Assembly: GCF_002135375.1 (NCBI RefSeq)
Contig: NZ_NEGH01000011.1
Span: forward strand, 62,001-126,000
Length of the DNA: 64,000 nt
From: Acinetobacter sp. ANC 4558
GTDB lineage: Bacteria > Pseudomonadota > Gammaproteobacteria > Pseudomonadales > Moraxellaceae
Direction: 5' to 3'
Shown here: positions 8,931-19,022 of the stretch, in pieces
Numbering within the stretch: position 1 is the stretch's first letter
Layout: every line of letters begins with the position of its first letter
The notes under the pieces: generated by a model
What the model was told of the DNA's origin: nothing
What the model saw: the letters and a program-made list of their open reading frames with translations, nothing else
The model's database searches: none
Program-made: the position numbers and the translations under genes

Positions 8931-10778
8931 ATGAATATATCCACTCAAAAATTTCAGCCGAGAAAAGAAATAAGTGATTTGCAAGTTGAGGAAAACTTAG
9001 CAAAAACATCTATTCAGCGGAGCATGTTAAAAAAGCTTTTACCTCTAATTGCACCAATCCGTTATTTACTCGTTGCTTTAATTGTAGTTGAAATCTTCCA
9101 AGTCATGAGTATTTTTATACGACCATGGGTGATTAAATATATTTTGGATTCAGGATTTAGCCATCAAGCTGGACAATTAATACTGAATCATCACGTTTTA
9201 TTCACTGCAATGATGATTTTATCATTAAGTTGGATTGTGCGATTTGGCTTGGCAGGATTTTCAAAATATTTATCAGGCTTTGCCGCTTTACGTGTTTTAA
9301 ATGAATTACGGAAAAAATTATTTCAACACATTCAGACACTCAGTATTAGTTACTTTGATAAAACAAAAGCTGGGCGCATTATTTCACGTGCAGATAGTGA
9401 TGTTGATACGCTTGAACCTTTATTGATTCAAGGGCCACCAGAATTATTATCAGCGGTTTTGCGCTGTGTGCTTGCATCGGGTTTACTATGGTATATCTAT
9501 CCTCCATTTTTTTGGTGTTTATTTGCTGTTTTACCCATTCTTTTTACCGTTACTTTTATTTTTAAAAAATCGTCCCAGCGACATTGGGGGCGTGTTGCAG
9601 AAGAACGAAGTCGATTTACAGCACATTTAGTTGAAACGGTAAACGGGGCTAAAATTATTCAACAATTAAATTATAGTGAAAAAAATCAAAACCGTTATCA
9701 GCGATTATTACATGATTTCAACTCATCCATTATTTATGGCAGTAAACGAACCAGTTGGTTTGCTCCATTTACAGGTGTGTTATCAACAGTTGCAACAGCA
9801 TCTTTTATTGTGATTGGAAGTTATGCACTGAGTGAAGGTGCAATTACCATTGGACAATTTGCTGAATGTATTTTCTATGTATTTTTATTTTTGGCACCAC
9901 TACAAGAGCTAACTGATTTATTTGAGCGCTATGCTAATGGGACCGCATGTGCTCAGCGTATTTTCTTATTATTAGATACTCAACCTGAAATTTTGGATCA
10001 AGCTAATGCAGTAAAATTGGAACAATTATCAGGAAATATTAGCTTTAAAAATGTTGATTTTGCTTATACTACGAAACCCGTTTTACGAAATTTTAATTTA
10101 GATATTGACGCAGGCCAAGTGGTCGCTATTGTTGGCCCAACAGGGCATGGTAAAAGTACAGTTGTGCAATTGTTAACTCGATTTTATGAAGCACAGCAAG
10201 GGCAGATTCTTTTAGACCGTTATCCTATTCAAGCCATTAGTCAATCCAGTTTACGTCAGCACGTAGGAATTGTATTGCAAGATAATGTTCTTTTTAGTGG
10301 AACAATACTCGATAATTTACGTATGGTTCAACCCGATGCCTCGGACCAAGCTTTAATTCAAGCCATTGAGGAATTAGGTGCAAATGAAATTTTGGAACAA
10401 TTGCCTCAACGTTACTTTACAGAGGTCGGTACATTGGGGGGGAACTTAAGTCATGGTCAACGTCAGTTGGTATGTTTAGTTCGGGCCTATTTAGCAGATC
10501 CTAAAATTCTAATATTAGATGAGGCGACCTCAGCAATTGATATTTATACGGAACAAAAAATTCAATTTGCTTTAAAGCGCTTATGCCAAAATCGTACATG
10601 TATTGTGATTGCACATCGTTTAAGTACGATTCGTGAGGCAGATAAAATTATTGTGATTGAAAATGGAACTGTTGTTGAGCAGGGAGCACATCAGGATTTG
10701 TTGAATAATCAGCAGCAATATTTTAAGTTGTATCAGTCCTATTTAAATCATCAGCTTGAGGAAAGTCACGTGGCTTAA
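8931..10778 (+). CDS. ABC exporter half-transporter, catalytic partner
   Basis: 615 residues, exporter membrane domain plus ATPase. Walker A is GPTGHGKST, Walker B ILILDEATSAID with the catalytic Glu, and the switch loop IAHRLST is intact. The signature motif is LSHGQ rather than LSGGQ. In a dimer this weakened signature would face the Walker motifs of the first subunit, which lacks the catalytic Glu, giving one dead and one live ATP site. The start has AAGAGG upstream and lies 11 bases after the partner gene. Cargo and direction are not readable from sequence, though the fold is that of exporters. Confidence 0.88.
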   Translation: MNISTQKFQPRKEISDLQVEENLAKTSIQRSMLKKLLPLIAPIRYLLVALIVVEIFQVMSIFIRPWVIKYILDSGFSHQAGQLILNHHVLFTAMMILSLSWIVRFGLAGFSKYLSGFAALRVLNELRKKLFQHIQTLSISYFDKTKAGRIISRADSDVDTLEPLLIQGPPELLSAVLRCVLASGLLWYIYPPFFWCLFAVLPILFTVTFIFKKSSQRHWGRVAEERSRFTAHLVETVNGAKIIQQLNYSEKNQNRYQRLLHDFNSSIIYGSKRTSWFAPFTGVLSTVATASFIVIGSYALSEGAITIGQFAECIFYVFLFLAPLQELTDLFERYANGTACAQRIFLLLDTQPEILDQANAVKLEQLSGNISFKNVDFAYTTKPVLRNFNLDIDAGQVVAIVGPTGHGKSTVVQLLTRFYEAQQGQILLDRYPIQAISQSSLRQHVGIVLQDNVLFSGTILDNLRMVQPDASDQALIQAIEELGANEILEQLPQRYFTEVGTLGGNLSHGQRQLVCLVRAYLADPKILILDEATSAIDIYTEQKIQFALKRLCQNRTCIVIAHRLSTIREADKIIVIENGTVVEQGAHQDLLNNQQQYFKLYQSYLNHQLEESHVA

Positions 10779-10849
10779 GTGATTTTGAGTTGATAAAATG
10801 GTGATGTGATAATGCCGTAGCAGCACTGGTAATATATTCTTTATGGTAC

Positions 10850-10878
10850 TTAGCCACATATATGGTGGCTAATTTTTT
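10850..10878 (+). terminator. Rho-independent terminator of the exporter operon
   Basis: 8-bp stem TTAGCCAC / GTGGCTAA with a 7-base loop followed by six T, 70 bases after the second exporter gene. Confidence 0.85.
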
Positions 10879-11012
10879 GTTGTATTGATTTCCAGTTTTA
10901 ATTCATCTAACTTTTAAATAAATATTCGCTTATTTAATGCAATTAAGAATTTTTAATTCGTTTAAAAATACTTTGGCGGTGTTTGGTAAAAATGAATTTA
11001 TGATGAAGATAT

Positions 11013-11060
11013 AAGTTGTTTTTTAAACAAATTGGTAATTTTTTGTTTAGAAAGTGACAA
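11013..11060. promoter_or_regulatory. Pair of palindromic activator sites upstream of the first receptor
   Basis: Site 1 (11013-11030) is AAGTTGTTTTTTAAACAA and site 2 (11043-11060) TTGTTTAGAAAGTGACAA; centres are exactly 30 bp apart, about 92 and 62 bp from the GG of the sigma-54 promoter. Confidence 0.55.
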
Positions 11061-11112
11061 TTCTATTATTTGATTTAAATATAAGCTTATGATTTTTATA
11101 TCATAAATAAGT

Positions 11113-11128
11113 TGGCATTGTGTTTGCT
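11113..11128 (+). promoter_or_regulatory. Sigma-54 promoter of the first receptor/esterase operon
   Basis: TGGCATTGTGTTTGCT: exact GG-N10-GC with TTTGCT at -12. Predicted transcript start about 11139, 18 bases before the start codon. Confidence 0.88.
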
Positions 11129-11156
11129 AAATGGGATTACTTTTTAGGGGAACGCA

Positions 11157-13652
11157 ATGAAAGCATTACCATCATCGATTTTAAAATCTTCCATATTTAT
11201 TTTAAGTGCTTTAGCAGGTTCAATTGCGCTTGCGAATGAATCTCTCACGCCAAAACAGAGTGAAGAGGATGTGATTACACTTGAGTCTGTTGTTGTAACA
11301 GGGAGTCGACGTGCAGTTAAAAGCCCACTGGATGCATCTGCACCTGTTGATATTATATCTGAAGAGCAGTTGAAAAATACAGGAACAGTTGACCTTTCAA
11401 AGGCATTAACGATTTTATCGCCTTCTTTTACATTCCCACTTGAGCCAGCTGGCGCATTTGCAGCACAAATTCCAGCAGGTGCATCTTTACGTGGTTTGGC
11501 ATCAGATCAAGTTTTGGTATTAATTAATGGAAAACGTAGACATACGGGGGCGATTTTTACGCGTCAAAACTTAGCTAATGGACGTGGTGCTGCATCGGTA
11601 GATTTAAGCTTAATTCCATTGAATGCAGTAAAGCGTGTTGAAATTTTAAGAGATGGTGCAGCAGCACAATATGGATCAGATGCACTTGCTGGTGTCATTA
11701 ATATTATCTTAAAAGATGATGATGATCATGGTGCTGTATCTTACCGCTTTGGAGAGTTTTCTTCAGGTCAGGGGGCACAAAATAAGATCTCTGCATGGAA
11801 AGGTTTTTCTTTACCCAATGATGGTAGTCTAACGTTTGCCATCGAATACGGTAATCAAGATTATGCGAATAATACTAATCCAGATAATCGTAGATTCTAC
11901 CCACTTAACTATCCAAATGCTGAATATTTAGAAGCAAACTCTCCTTACCGACACTGGCGTTTTGGCTCTCCTAAGGTAAAAGATCAAGTGAATTCGGTCT
12001 TAAATGGTGAACTTCCTCTTACCGATACAATTAAACTCTATGGTTTTGCAACATATGGTTATAAAGAGAGTGTGGGGCAAAATTTCTATCAGCCACCGAA
12101 TACCAATACAACCTTAAACCAAAATCCTTATTATTTAGCACGTTATCCACATGGGCGTATTACGACATCAATTTATTCATTGTATGACTATGCGATTACG
12201 ACTGGCGTTAAAAACAGTGATTTCTTATACGGTAAAGTCGATTTCTCTGTTAATTACGGACGCAATAAGGCTTCTCAGCTTTATACAAATGGTATTAATC
12301 CAAGTTATGGTTATGATTCACCATCTGATTATAAAGTGGGTGACAATATTAATGAACAAACCAATGTAAATTTAGACTACCAAAAACCTATTAATGTCGC
12401 ATTCTTCGAAGAACCAATTACATTTGCGACGGGTCTAGCCTATCGCAGAGAGCAATATCAACAAATTGCGGGTGATCCGATTGCATATACACGAGGTCCT
12501 TTTTATAACCCAAGCCCTGTAATTGGTGTGGGTGTTCCAGAAATTTATTCAGGTATTACCGATCAAGATGAGCGTAAAGTTTCAAGAGATGTTTTTGGTG
12601 GATATTTTGATGTAGAAGCAAAAATTTTGCCTAAAGTTGTTGCTGGTCTTGCATTTAGAGCAGAAGACTATTCTGATTTTGGTAGCACAACCAATGGTAA
12701 ATTATCACTTAAATATGATATAGATCCGAGAGTTTCGGTACGTAGTACTTATAGTACAGGGTATAGAGCACCATCTATTACACAGCTTGGTTTTTCTGCC
12801 TATAGCCGACAAACTGTGTTGCAATCCAATGGTGTCTATCAAGACGTTTCACAACGAACATTATTACCAGGAAGTGAAGCCGCATTATTACTCGGAGGCA
12901 AAGACTTAGAACCCGAAAAGTCTAAAAATATTTCATTAGGTTTTGTTTTTAAACCATTGAAGAATTTATCTGCAACAGTAGATATCTATAAAATTGATAT
13001 TAAAAACCGTATCTTACTTTCTGATAATATTACTGGAAGTATTATTAAGAATGCATTTGCAGGTACACCATATGCAGAAATTAACAATGTCGCATTTTTT
13101 AATAACCTGTTAGATACACAAACTAAAGGCTTAGAAATTACGACCAATTATGCATTAGATTTTGAGAAGTACGGGCAATTAAAATTAAATCTAGGTTATA
13201 GCACGAACAAAAATAAAATCACAAAAACACGTGATGCAGTAACAATTAAAGGTGAAGTTATTCCGTTTGAATCAATTGCTGGTCGTAGCACACGTGGTTT
13301 GATTGAATCTGCTTCTCCTAAAAATAAACTAACACTTGGTACAGATTGGACGATTGATAACTGGATTATTACGACTCACTTAAGACGTTATGGTGAATGG
13401 TCTACGATTGATAATACTCGTCCAGCATTCGATCAAACTTTTTCACCACAGTGGATTGCTGATTTAAATATTGGTTATAAACCAAGCATGGTTAAAGGTT
13501 TACGGATTGATGTTGGCGCTTATAATTTATTTAACTCTTATCCTGACCGTGCGATTAACACCAGTGTTGGTGGTGTTGTGAAATATAGTTTCAACTCACC
13601 TGAAGGTGGAAATGGAACCTTTATTTATAGCAAGCTTACATATGATTTTTAA
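11157..13652 (+). CDS. TonB-dependent outer-membrane receptor 1
   Basis: 831 residues: signal peptide (cleavage probably after ...SIALA), a TonB-box-like segment ITLESVVVTGSRR, plug domain (VLVLINGKRR..., RVEILRDGAAAQYGSDALAGVINIIL) and a 22-strand-type barrel ending in aromatic F (YSKLTYDF). It takes up a ligand across the outer membrane using TonB energy. It contains two Met in total and no Cys, in keeping with expression under sulfur starvation. It is 12 bases upstream of a secreted esterase and closely similar to receptor 2 at 15260 throughout, so the two arose by duplication. AGGGG precedes the ATG. Ligand unknown; an organosulfur compound is inferred from context. Confidence 0.93.
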   Translation: MKALPSSILKSSIFILSALAGSIALANESLTPKQSEEDVITLESVVVTGSRRAVKSPLDASAPVDIISEEQLKNTGTVDLSKALTILSPSFTFPLEPAGAFAAQIPAGASLRGLASDQVLVLINGKRRHTGAIFTRQNLANGRGAASVDLSLIPLNAVKRVEILRDGAAAQYGSDALAGVINIILKDDDDHGAVSYRFGEFSSGQGAQNKISAWKGFSLPNDGSLTFAIEYGNQDYANNTNPDNRRFYPLNYPNAEYLEANSPYRHWRFGSPKVKDQVNSVLNGELPLTDTIKLYGFATYGYKESVGQNFYQPPNTNTTLNQNPYYLARYPHGRITTSIYSLYDYAITTGVKNSDFLYGKVDFSVNYGRNKASQLYTNGINPSYGYDSPSDYKVGDNINEQTNVNLDYQKPINVAFFEEPITFATGLAYRREQYQQIAGDPIAYTRGPFYNPSPVIGVGVPEIYSGITDQDERKVSRDVFGGYFDVEAKILPKVVAGLAFRAEDYSDFGSTTNGKLSLKYDIDPRVSVRSTYSTGYRAPSITQLGFSAYSRQTVLQSNGVYQDVSQRTLLPGSEAALLLGGKDLEPEKSKNISLGFVFKPLKNLSATVDIYKIDIKNRILLSDNITGSIIKNAFAGTPYAEINNVAFFNNLLDTQTKGLEITTNYALDFEKYGQLKLNLGYSTNKNKITKTRDAVTIKGEVIPFESIAGRSTRGLIESASPKNKLTLGTDWTIDNWIITTHLRRYGEWSTIDNTRPAFDQTFSPQWIADLNIGYKPSMVKGLRIDVGAYNLFNSYPDRAINTSVGGVVKYSFNSPEGGNGTFIYSKLTYDF

Positions 13653-13664
13653 GGATAAAAATAT

Positions 13665-14906
13665 ATGAAAAGTCGTATTCTAAATGCCGCTGTAGTTCTA
13701 AGTTTATTGGTATCCTTACCATTTGCTCAAGCCAAGGTTTATCCTGATAACTTGGTGGGTGATAGTTATTTATCTGATTTTTATGAATGGAATCAAGAAA
13801 TTCCAAAAGCATCTGGGACTTTGTTACGTATTGAGCCATTAACGCCATCTTATATTGGTCAAAATAAAGCTTCAGCTCAATATCGTATTTTATACTCATC
13901 CACTAGTGGTGTAGATGCAAGTAAGGCATCTGTGGTGTCTGGTGCATTATTTATTCCTAAAGGCACACCGCCTAAAGGCGGATGGCCATTATTGGTTTGG
14001 GGGCATGGGACGGTGGGTTTGGCGGATACTTGTGCGCCATCATGGTCGGGTCGCTTATATATTGGGGTTGAACATTTAGATAAATGGTTGAGTGAAGGTT
14101 TTGCTGTTATTGCACCAGACTATGAAGGTTTGGGAACACAAGGCGCACATTGGTTAATTAACAATCCAATGTTGGCCTATAACATGCTTGATGGGGCAAC
14201 GGCTGCGATTAATGCGCAAGTGAATATTGCAAATAAAGTCATTTTATCAGGTGAGTCGCAGGGCGGAGCGGGAGCATTTGCAGCTGCAGCATATGCTCCA
14301 AGTTATGCACCTAAGCTCAATATAAAGGGAACCGTTGCAACAGGTGTTATTTATCGTGATAAAAATGCAAAGCAACAAGAAGTCATCCGTTCAAATCCAC
14401 ATGAAGTGGTGACTGCAATTGCTTTACCGATGTATAGTTTTATTGCTGCGCAAAGTTACAATCCAAAGTTAAAACCCGAGGATGTCTTTACTGAAAAAGC
14501 ACTTCCATTTGTTGAGCGTGCGCGTAACACATGTATCATTACTTTACAGCGTGATGTAACGAGTGCAGGCTTAACTTTTGCGAATGCCTTAAAGGAAAAG
14601 CCAAGCGAAGCTTATACAAAAACAGTAGAAGAAATGCAGGAAAAATTTGGCTATTTCCCAACATTAAAAATTAATCATCCTGTTTTTATTGCCACAGGTG
14701 CAAATGACAAAACACCTGATGTTCGTGGTCAGCTCAAGTTGATGAAAGATAGTTGTCAGGCGGGAACAACCATTGAAGGACACATTTATGCAGGTTATGG
14801 GCATAGCGATGCAGTTCCAATTTCAATGAAAGATGCTGTGCCATTTGCAAAAAAAGTATTAGCTGATCAAAAAATAAAATCGATCTGTCAACCAATCTTG
14901 GAATAA
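13665..14906 (+). CDS. Secreted alpha/beta hydrolase (secretory lipase/esterase family) 1
   Basis: 413 residues with a cleavable signal peptide (...LVSLPFAQA). The catalytic triad is visible: nucleophile Ser198 in GESQGG, an Asp at 348 or 352 (GANDKTPD) and His380 in GYGHSD. The oxyanion-side motif is VWGHGTVG at 111-118. The fold and length match the LIP secretory lipase family. Four Cys probably form two disulfides in the periplasm or outside. Cotranscribed with receptor 1, it probably cleaves an ester whose product the receptor imports (inference). Substrate unknown. Confidence 0.85.
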   Translation: MKSRILNAAVVLSLLVSLPFAQAKVYPDNLVGDSYLSDFYEWNQEIPKASGTLLRIEPLTPSYIGQNKASAQYRILYSSTSGVDASKASVVSGALFIPKGTPPKGGWPLLVWGHGTVGLADTCAPSWSGRLYIGVEHLDKWLSEGFAVIAPDYEGLGTQGAHWLINNPMLAYNMLDGATAAINAQVNIANKVILSGESQGGAGAFAAAAYAPSYAPKLNIKGTVATGVIYRDKNAKQQEVIRSNPHEVVTAIALPMYSFIAAQSYNPKLKPEDVFTEKALPFVERARNTCIITLQRDVTSAGLTFANALKEKPSEAYTKTVEEMQEKFGYFPTLKINHPVFIATGANDKTPDVRGQLKLMKDSCQAGTTIEGHIYAGYGHSDAVPISMKDAVPFAKKVLADQKIKSICQPILE

Positions 14907-14956
14907 TTTCAAAATGATATAGATAATAAATTTATATCAGTATTTGTGATTAAATT

Positions 14957-14984
14957 GAGTTCTCTCTTGTAAAAGAGAGGACTC
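14957..14984 (+). terminator. Hairpin after esterase 1, possible terminator
   Basis: 12-bp stem GAGTTCTCTCTT / AAGAGAGGACTC (one G-T pair) with loop GTAA. No T run follows, so it could be a 3'-end stabiliser or factor-dependent end instead. Confidence 0.5.
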
Positions 14985-15113
14985 GTAACCATATACTGAA
15001 TACATAATAAATTTGACTGTTATTCATTGATTAAAAGTCATCAGTCATCTTGATTATTTAATTAAAGATAGAATGAAAAATATATTTTAAATTGCCATCT
15101 TTTATTTTTATAA

Positions 15114-15162
15114 AAGTTGCTTTCAAAACACTTTGTTAAAATATTTGTCGGAATAAAAACAA
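15114..15162. promoter_or_regulatory. Pair of palindromic activator sites upstream of the second receptor
   Basis: Site 1 (15114-15131) is AAGTTGCTTTCAAAACAC and site 2 (15145-15162) TTGTCGGAATAAAAACAA; centres 31 bp apart, about 91 and 60 bp from the promoter GG, almost the same geometry as at receptor 1. Confidence 0.55.
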
Positions 15163-15212
15163 CTAATTTGGTTTGTATTTTATAAGTTATTGATTATAAA
15201 TAATAAAAATAA

Positions 15213-15228
15213 TGGCATTAGCTTTGCA
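15213..15228 (+). promoter_or_regulatory. Sigma-54 promoter of the second receptor/esterase operon
   Basis: TGGCATTAGCTTTGCA, exact GG-N10-GC spacing and a consensus TTTGCA box; predicted start about 15239, 21 bases before the ATG. Confidence 0.9.
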
Positions 15229-15259
15229 ATTGATCTCATAGTTTTTATGGGAAAAGTAT

Positions 15260-17752
15260 ATGAATCAGACACGTCATTTATCAATTTTAAAATCTTCTGT
15301 ATTTGTACTGAGCGCATTGGCAAGTTCAATTACTTTAGCAAATGAAAATTCACAAAAAAATAATACCGATGATGTTGAAGCAATTACGTTAGAATCTGTG
15401 GTAGTTACAGGTTCACGACGTGCGGTAAAAAGTGCATTAGATGCACCAGCACCAGTCGATATTATTACTCCTCAAGCCTTATTAAATACGGGTGAGTTTG
15501 ATCTCTCTAAAGCACTGGCAAAAATATCTCCTTCTGTGACTTTACCAACATCGCCTGCGGGTGGCTTTGGCGCTGCGGTTGCTCCAGGGATTGCACTGCG
15601 AGGTTTAACATCCGATCAAACTTTAATTTTAATTAATGGTAAACGTCGCCATACATCAGCGTATTTTACCCGTCAAAACTATGCAGGTGGCCGTGGAGCG
15701 GCAGGTGCTGATTTAAGTTTGATTCCAATTAGTGCGGTTGAACGTATTGAAATTTTACGTGATGGTGCTGCTGCTCAGTTTGGATCAGATGCAATAGCAG
15801 GTGTTGTTAATATTATTTTAAAAACTCGTGATTCTGGTGCAAACTTAACCTATCAAGGTGGGGGATTTACCCAAGGTGATGGCGAACAACATAAAATTTT
15901 AGGTTGGAAAGGTTTAGCGTTACCAAATGATGGTTCATTAACGCTCGCATTTGATGCTGGAAGAAGAGGATCTTCAAACAATACATTGGCTGATAATCGT
16001 AAATTTTATAATAATTTAAGTAATCCAAATCATAAATATGATGAAAATAACACACCCTATAGAAATTGGAAATTTGGCGCACCTGAATTAAAAGATCAGT
16101 TCAACCTAAGTTTTAATGCAGATTTGCCACTGACTGAAACTGCTTCACTGTATGGTTTTGGTACTTATGGTCATCGTAAAACGCGTGGCGAAAACTTCTA
16201 TGAACCGCCATCATCCACTTCAGCAATTAATAAATCACCTTATTTCCAAGAAATTTACCCAGATGGGCGAATTCCTGTTTCAGTCATCAGTGTTGATGAT
16301 TTTGCAGTGACCGTAGGTGGGAAAAGTGGTACGCAAAAAACTGGAAAAATAGATGCTTTTGCCACATATGGTCATAACAAAGTTCATTCTCAACAAGAAA
16401 ATGGCTTTAACCCAAGTTATGGCGTACGTTCACCCACAGAATATAGCTTAGGAAATAATTTATTTTCACAGTTAAATACTGGTGTGGATTATAGTCGTGA
16501 TTTTAATACCTCTTGGTTATTTAGCCCATTAACAATTTCAACTGGCGCGCTATATCGCTGGGAAGAATATAAACAACAAGCAGGCAATCCAGTTGCTTAT
16601 ACCAGAGGTTCATTTTATGACCCTGTAAAAGCACCTAATATTTATGCGGGAATTACCGATCAAGATGTTCGTAGTATCCATCGAGATGTTTATGGTGCAT
16701 ACCTAGATTTAGAAGCAGATATTGTGAAAGATTTGAATGCAGGTGTTGCGCTACGATCTGAACACTATTCTGATTTTGGTAGCACAACCAATGGAAAATT
16801 AACGCTTAAATATAATATTGATCCACAGTTCAGCATTCGCGGTTCCGCAAGTACAGGATATCGTGCACCATCTTTAGCACAATTAGGGTATTCAACATAT
16901 AGCGTTCAAACTGTTCAAGGTACTGATGGTATTTGGAGAGATGTTCAGCAACGTACTTTAGTTGCAGGAAGTGAAGCAGCGCAATTGGTGGGTGGTAAAA
17001 AGCTGAAATCTGAAAAATCAACAAACTATTCATTTGGTTTTGTTTGGGAACCATTGGCAAAAACGGCATTCACTTTAGACATTTATCAAATTAATATTAA
17101 AGATCGTATTTTATTATCAGATAATATTTCTGGTAGTTTAGTGACCAATGCATTTGCAGGCACGGCTTACTCTAATATTAATAACGTGGCATTTTTCAAT
17201 AACTTACTGGATACACGCACACGTGGTTTAGAGTTTACTGCGAAACATGATTTAGATTTAAATGACTATGGAAATTTAAAATTAAACCTTGGTTTTGCAT
17301 TGAATGACAATAAAATCACCAAGGCTCGTGATGCTGTAACTTCAAAAGGTGATGTGATTTCATCTGCATTAATTGCAGGACGTAATACACGGAGCTTAAT
17401 TGAATCTGCGGCGCCAAAGAACAAACTTACCATTGGTACGATATGGGATAAAAATGAGTGGAGTGTGAGTAGTAACTTACGTCGACACGATAAATGGACC
17501 ATTTTAAATAATACCAATACCTTCTTAGATCAAACATTTAGCCCACAGTGGGTGCTTGATTTAGATGTTGGTTATAAAGCAGATCAGTTCGTTAAAGGCT
17601 TAAAACTCAATGTTGGAGCAGTGAACTTATTTAATAGTCATCCTGATAGAACTAAATCACAAGATCCATATGGTGTTGTGAAATATAGTTTTAATGCGCC
17701 AGAAGGTTCTTTTGGTACATATGTATATGGCCGAGTGAGTTATGACTTTTAA
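15260..17752 (+). CDS. TonB-dependent outer-membrane receptor 2, sulfur-free mature protein
   Basis: 830 residues with signal peptide (...SSITLA), ITLESVVVTGSRR TonB-box region, plug and C-terminal barrel ending VYGRVSYDF. It is a paralogue of receptor 1, alignable end to end. Reading the whole translation I find no Met other than the initiator and no Cys; the mature protein would therefore contain no sulfur atom, which is rare for 800 residues and suits synthesis when sulfur is scarce. It leads an operon with two secreted esterases. Ligand unknown, probably an organosulfur compound or the product of esterase action. Confidence 0.93.
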   Translation: MNQTRHLSILKSSVFVLSALASSITLANENSQKNNTDDVEAITLESVVVTGSRRAVKSALDAPAPVDIITPQALLNTGEFDLSKALAKISPSVTLPTSPAGGFGAAVAPGIALRGLTSDQTLILINGKRRHTSAYFTRQNYAGGRGAAGADLSLIPISAVERIEILRDGAAAQFGSDAIAGVVNIILKTRDSGANLTYQGGGFTQGDGEQHKILGWKGLALPNDGSLTLAFDAGRRGSSNNTLADNRKFYNNLSNPNHKYDENNTPYRNWKFGAPELKDQFNLSFNADLPLTETASLYGFGTYGHRKTRGENFYEPPSSTSAINKSPYFQEIYPDGRIPVSVISVDDFAVTVGGKSGTQKTGKIDAFATYGHNKVHSQQENGFNPSYGVRSPTEYSLGNNLFSQLNTGVDYSRDFNTSWLFSPLTISTGALYRWEEYKQQAGNPVAYTRGSFYDPVKAPNIYAGITDQDVRSIHRDVYGAYLDLEADIVKDLNAGVALRSEHYSDFGSTTNGKLTLKYNIDPQFSIRGSASTGYRAPSLAQLGYSTYSVQTVQGTDGIWRDVQQRTLVAGSEAAQLVGGKKLKSEKSTNYSFGFVWEPLAKTAFTLDIYQINIKDRILLSDNISGSLVTNAFAGTAYSNINNVAFFNNLLDTRTRGLEFTAKHDLDLNDYGNLKLNLGFALNDNKITKARDAVTSKGDVISSALIAGRNTRSLIESAAPKNKLTIGTIWDKNEWSVSSNLRRHDKWTILNNTNTFLDQTFSPQWVLDLDVGYKADQFVKGLKLNVGAVNLFNSHPDRTKSQDPYGVVKYSFNAPEGSFGTYVYGRVSYDF

Positions 17753-17766
17753 TTGAGAGAAATGCA

Positions 17767-19011
17767 ATGAGTTCATTAAAAATTTTAGTGGGCTCTTTAT
17801 TGTCTATTTTAGCAATACAGAGCGCATCAGCAGCACCCGCGAAATATCAATCAAGTCCATTATATGGTGATAAAAAATTATCAGATTTTTATGAGTGGAA
17901 AAATAAAATACCATCACAACCTGGTTTATTGTTACGTAGTGAGCCTTTAAATGAAGGTATTCGCTTACCTGAAGGTGGAGAACAATATCGTATTTTATTC
18001 ACCTCAACAGATGGTATAGATGGGAAATCTCCAGTGGTGGTGTCTGGATCTTTATTTTTACCTAAAGGAAAAGCACCTAAAGATGGATGGCCATTATTGG
18101 TTTGGGGACACGGTACGGTTGGTTTAGCTGACCAGTGTGCGCCATCTTGGGCAGGTCGAGTTTATCGAAATGAGCAATATTTAGATCAATGGCTGAAACA
18201 AGGATTTGCGATTGTGGAACCTGATTATCAGGGCTTAGGCGTTGCAGGTCCACATTGGTTAATTCATGTACCCCAACTTTCTTATAATATTTTAGATAGT
18301 GCGCGTGCTGCTCTTAAATCGGGTCATAACATTTCCAATAAAGTGATTATTGCTGGTCAGTCACAAGGTGGTGCTGCTGCATTTGGTGCTGCTTCTTATT
18401 CTGCAAGTTATGCACCAGATTTAAATGTAAAAGGAACAATTGCAACAGGTGTCATTTATAAGAAGCAAGATGAGCAATTGCCGATTTTAAATCAAGTTAA
18501 TAAATACACACCTAATCCAGCAATTGCATATCAAATTTTAAGTTTCTTAGTACAACAGCAGTTAGATCCAACTTTAAAAGCATCTGAAGTATTTACTGAA
18601 AAAGCAGTACCTTTGGTTGAACATTCTAGATCTCAGTGTGTTGATCAAATTTTTTCAGATGTTGCCTTTGAAAAATTAACCACAGCGAATGCATTGCTAG
18701 ATCAACCTTCTGAAAAATATAAAAAGTTACAGGAAAATTTTGAAAAATCGTATGGTTATTATCCGACTTTAAAAATTAATCATCCTGTATTTATTGGAAC
18801 GGGGGCAAATGACAGAACGCCTGATGCACGGACACAAGTGCAACTGGTTAAAGATGCCTGTGCTGCTGGAACACAAGTGCAGTCCCATCTTTATCATGGT
18901 TTAGGTCATAGTGAGGCTGTTCCACGCTCTCTACAAGATGCTATTCCTTTTGCCAAGCTTGCATTGAATGATCAGCCTATTCCAAATACTTGTTCTGTAA
19001 ATTTTAAATAA
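17767..19011 (+). CDS. Secreted alpha/beta hydrolase (secretory lipase/esterase family) 2
   Basis: 414 residues with signal peptide (...IQSASA). Nucleophile Ser199 in GQSQGG, Asp in GANDRTPD, His in GLGHSE; VWGHGTVG motif conserved. Paralogue of the esterases at 13665 and 19023. Only the initiator Met is present and the Cys count is four, at positions matching the paralogues and probably disulfide-bonded. It follows receptor 2 by 14 bases with GAGAG upstream of the ATG. Probable role: releasing a transportable compound from an ester outside the inner membrane; substrate unknown. Confidence 0.85.
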   Translation: MSSLKILVGSLLSILAIQSASAAPAKYQSSPLYGDKKLSDFYEWKNKIPSQPGLLLRSEPLNEGIRLPEGGEQYRILFTSTDGIDGKSPVVVSGSLFLPKGKAPKDGWPLLVWGHGTVGLADQCAPSWAGRVYRNEQYLDQWLKQGFAIVEPDYQGLGVAGPHWLIHVPQLSYNILDSARAALKSGHNISNKVIIAGQSQGGAAAFGAASYSASYAPDLNVKGTIATGVIYKKQDEQLPILNQVNKYTPNPAIAYQILSFLVQQQLDPTLKASEVFTEKAVPLVEHSRSQCVDQIFSDVAFEKLTTANALLDQPSEKYKKLQENFEKSYGYYPTLKINHPVFIGTGANDRTPDARTQVQLVKDACAAGTQVQSHLYHGLGHSEAVPRSLQDAIPFAKLALNDQPIPNTCSVNFK

Positions 19012-19022
19012 GAGATGGATGA

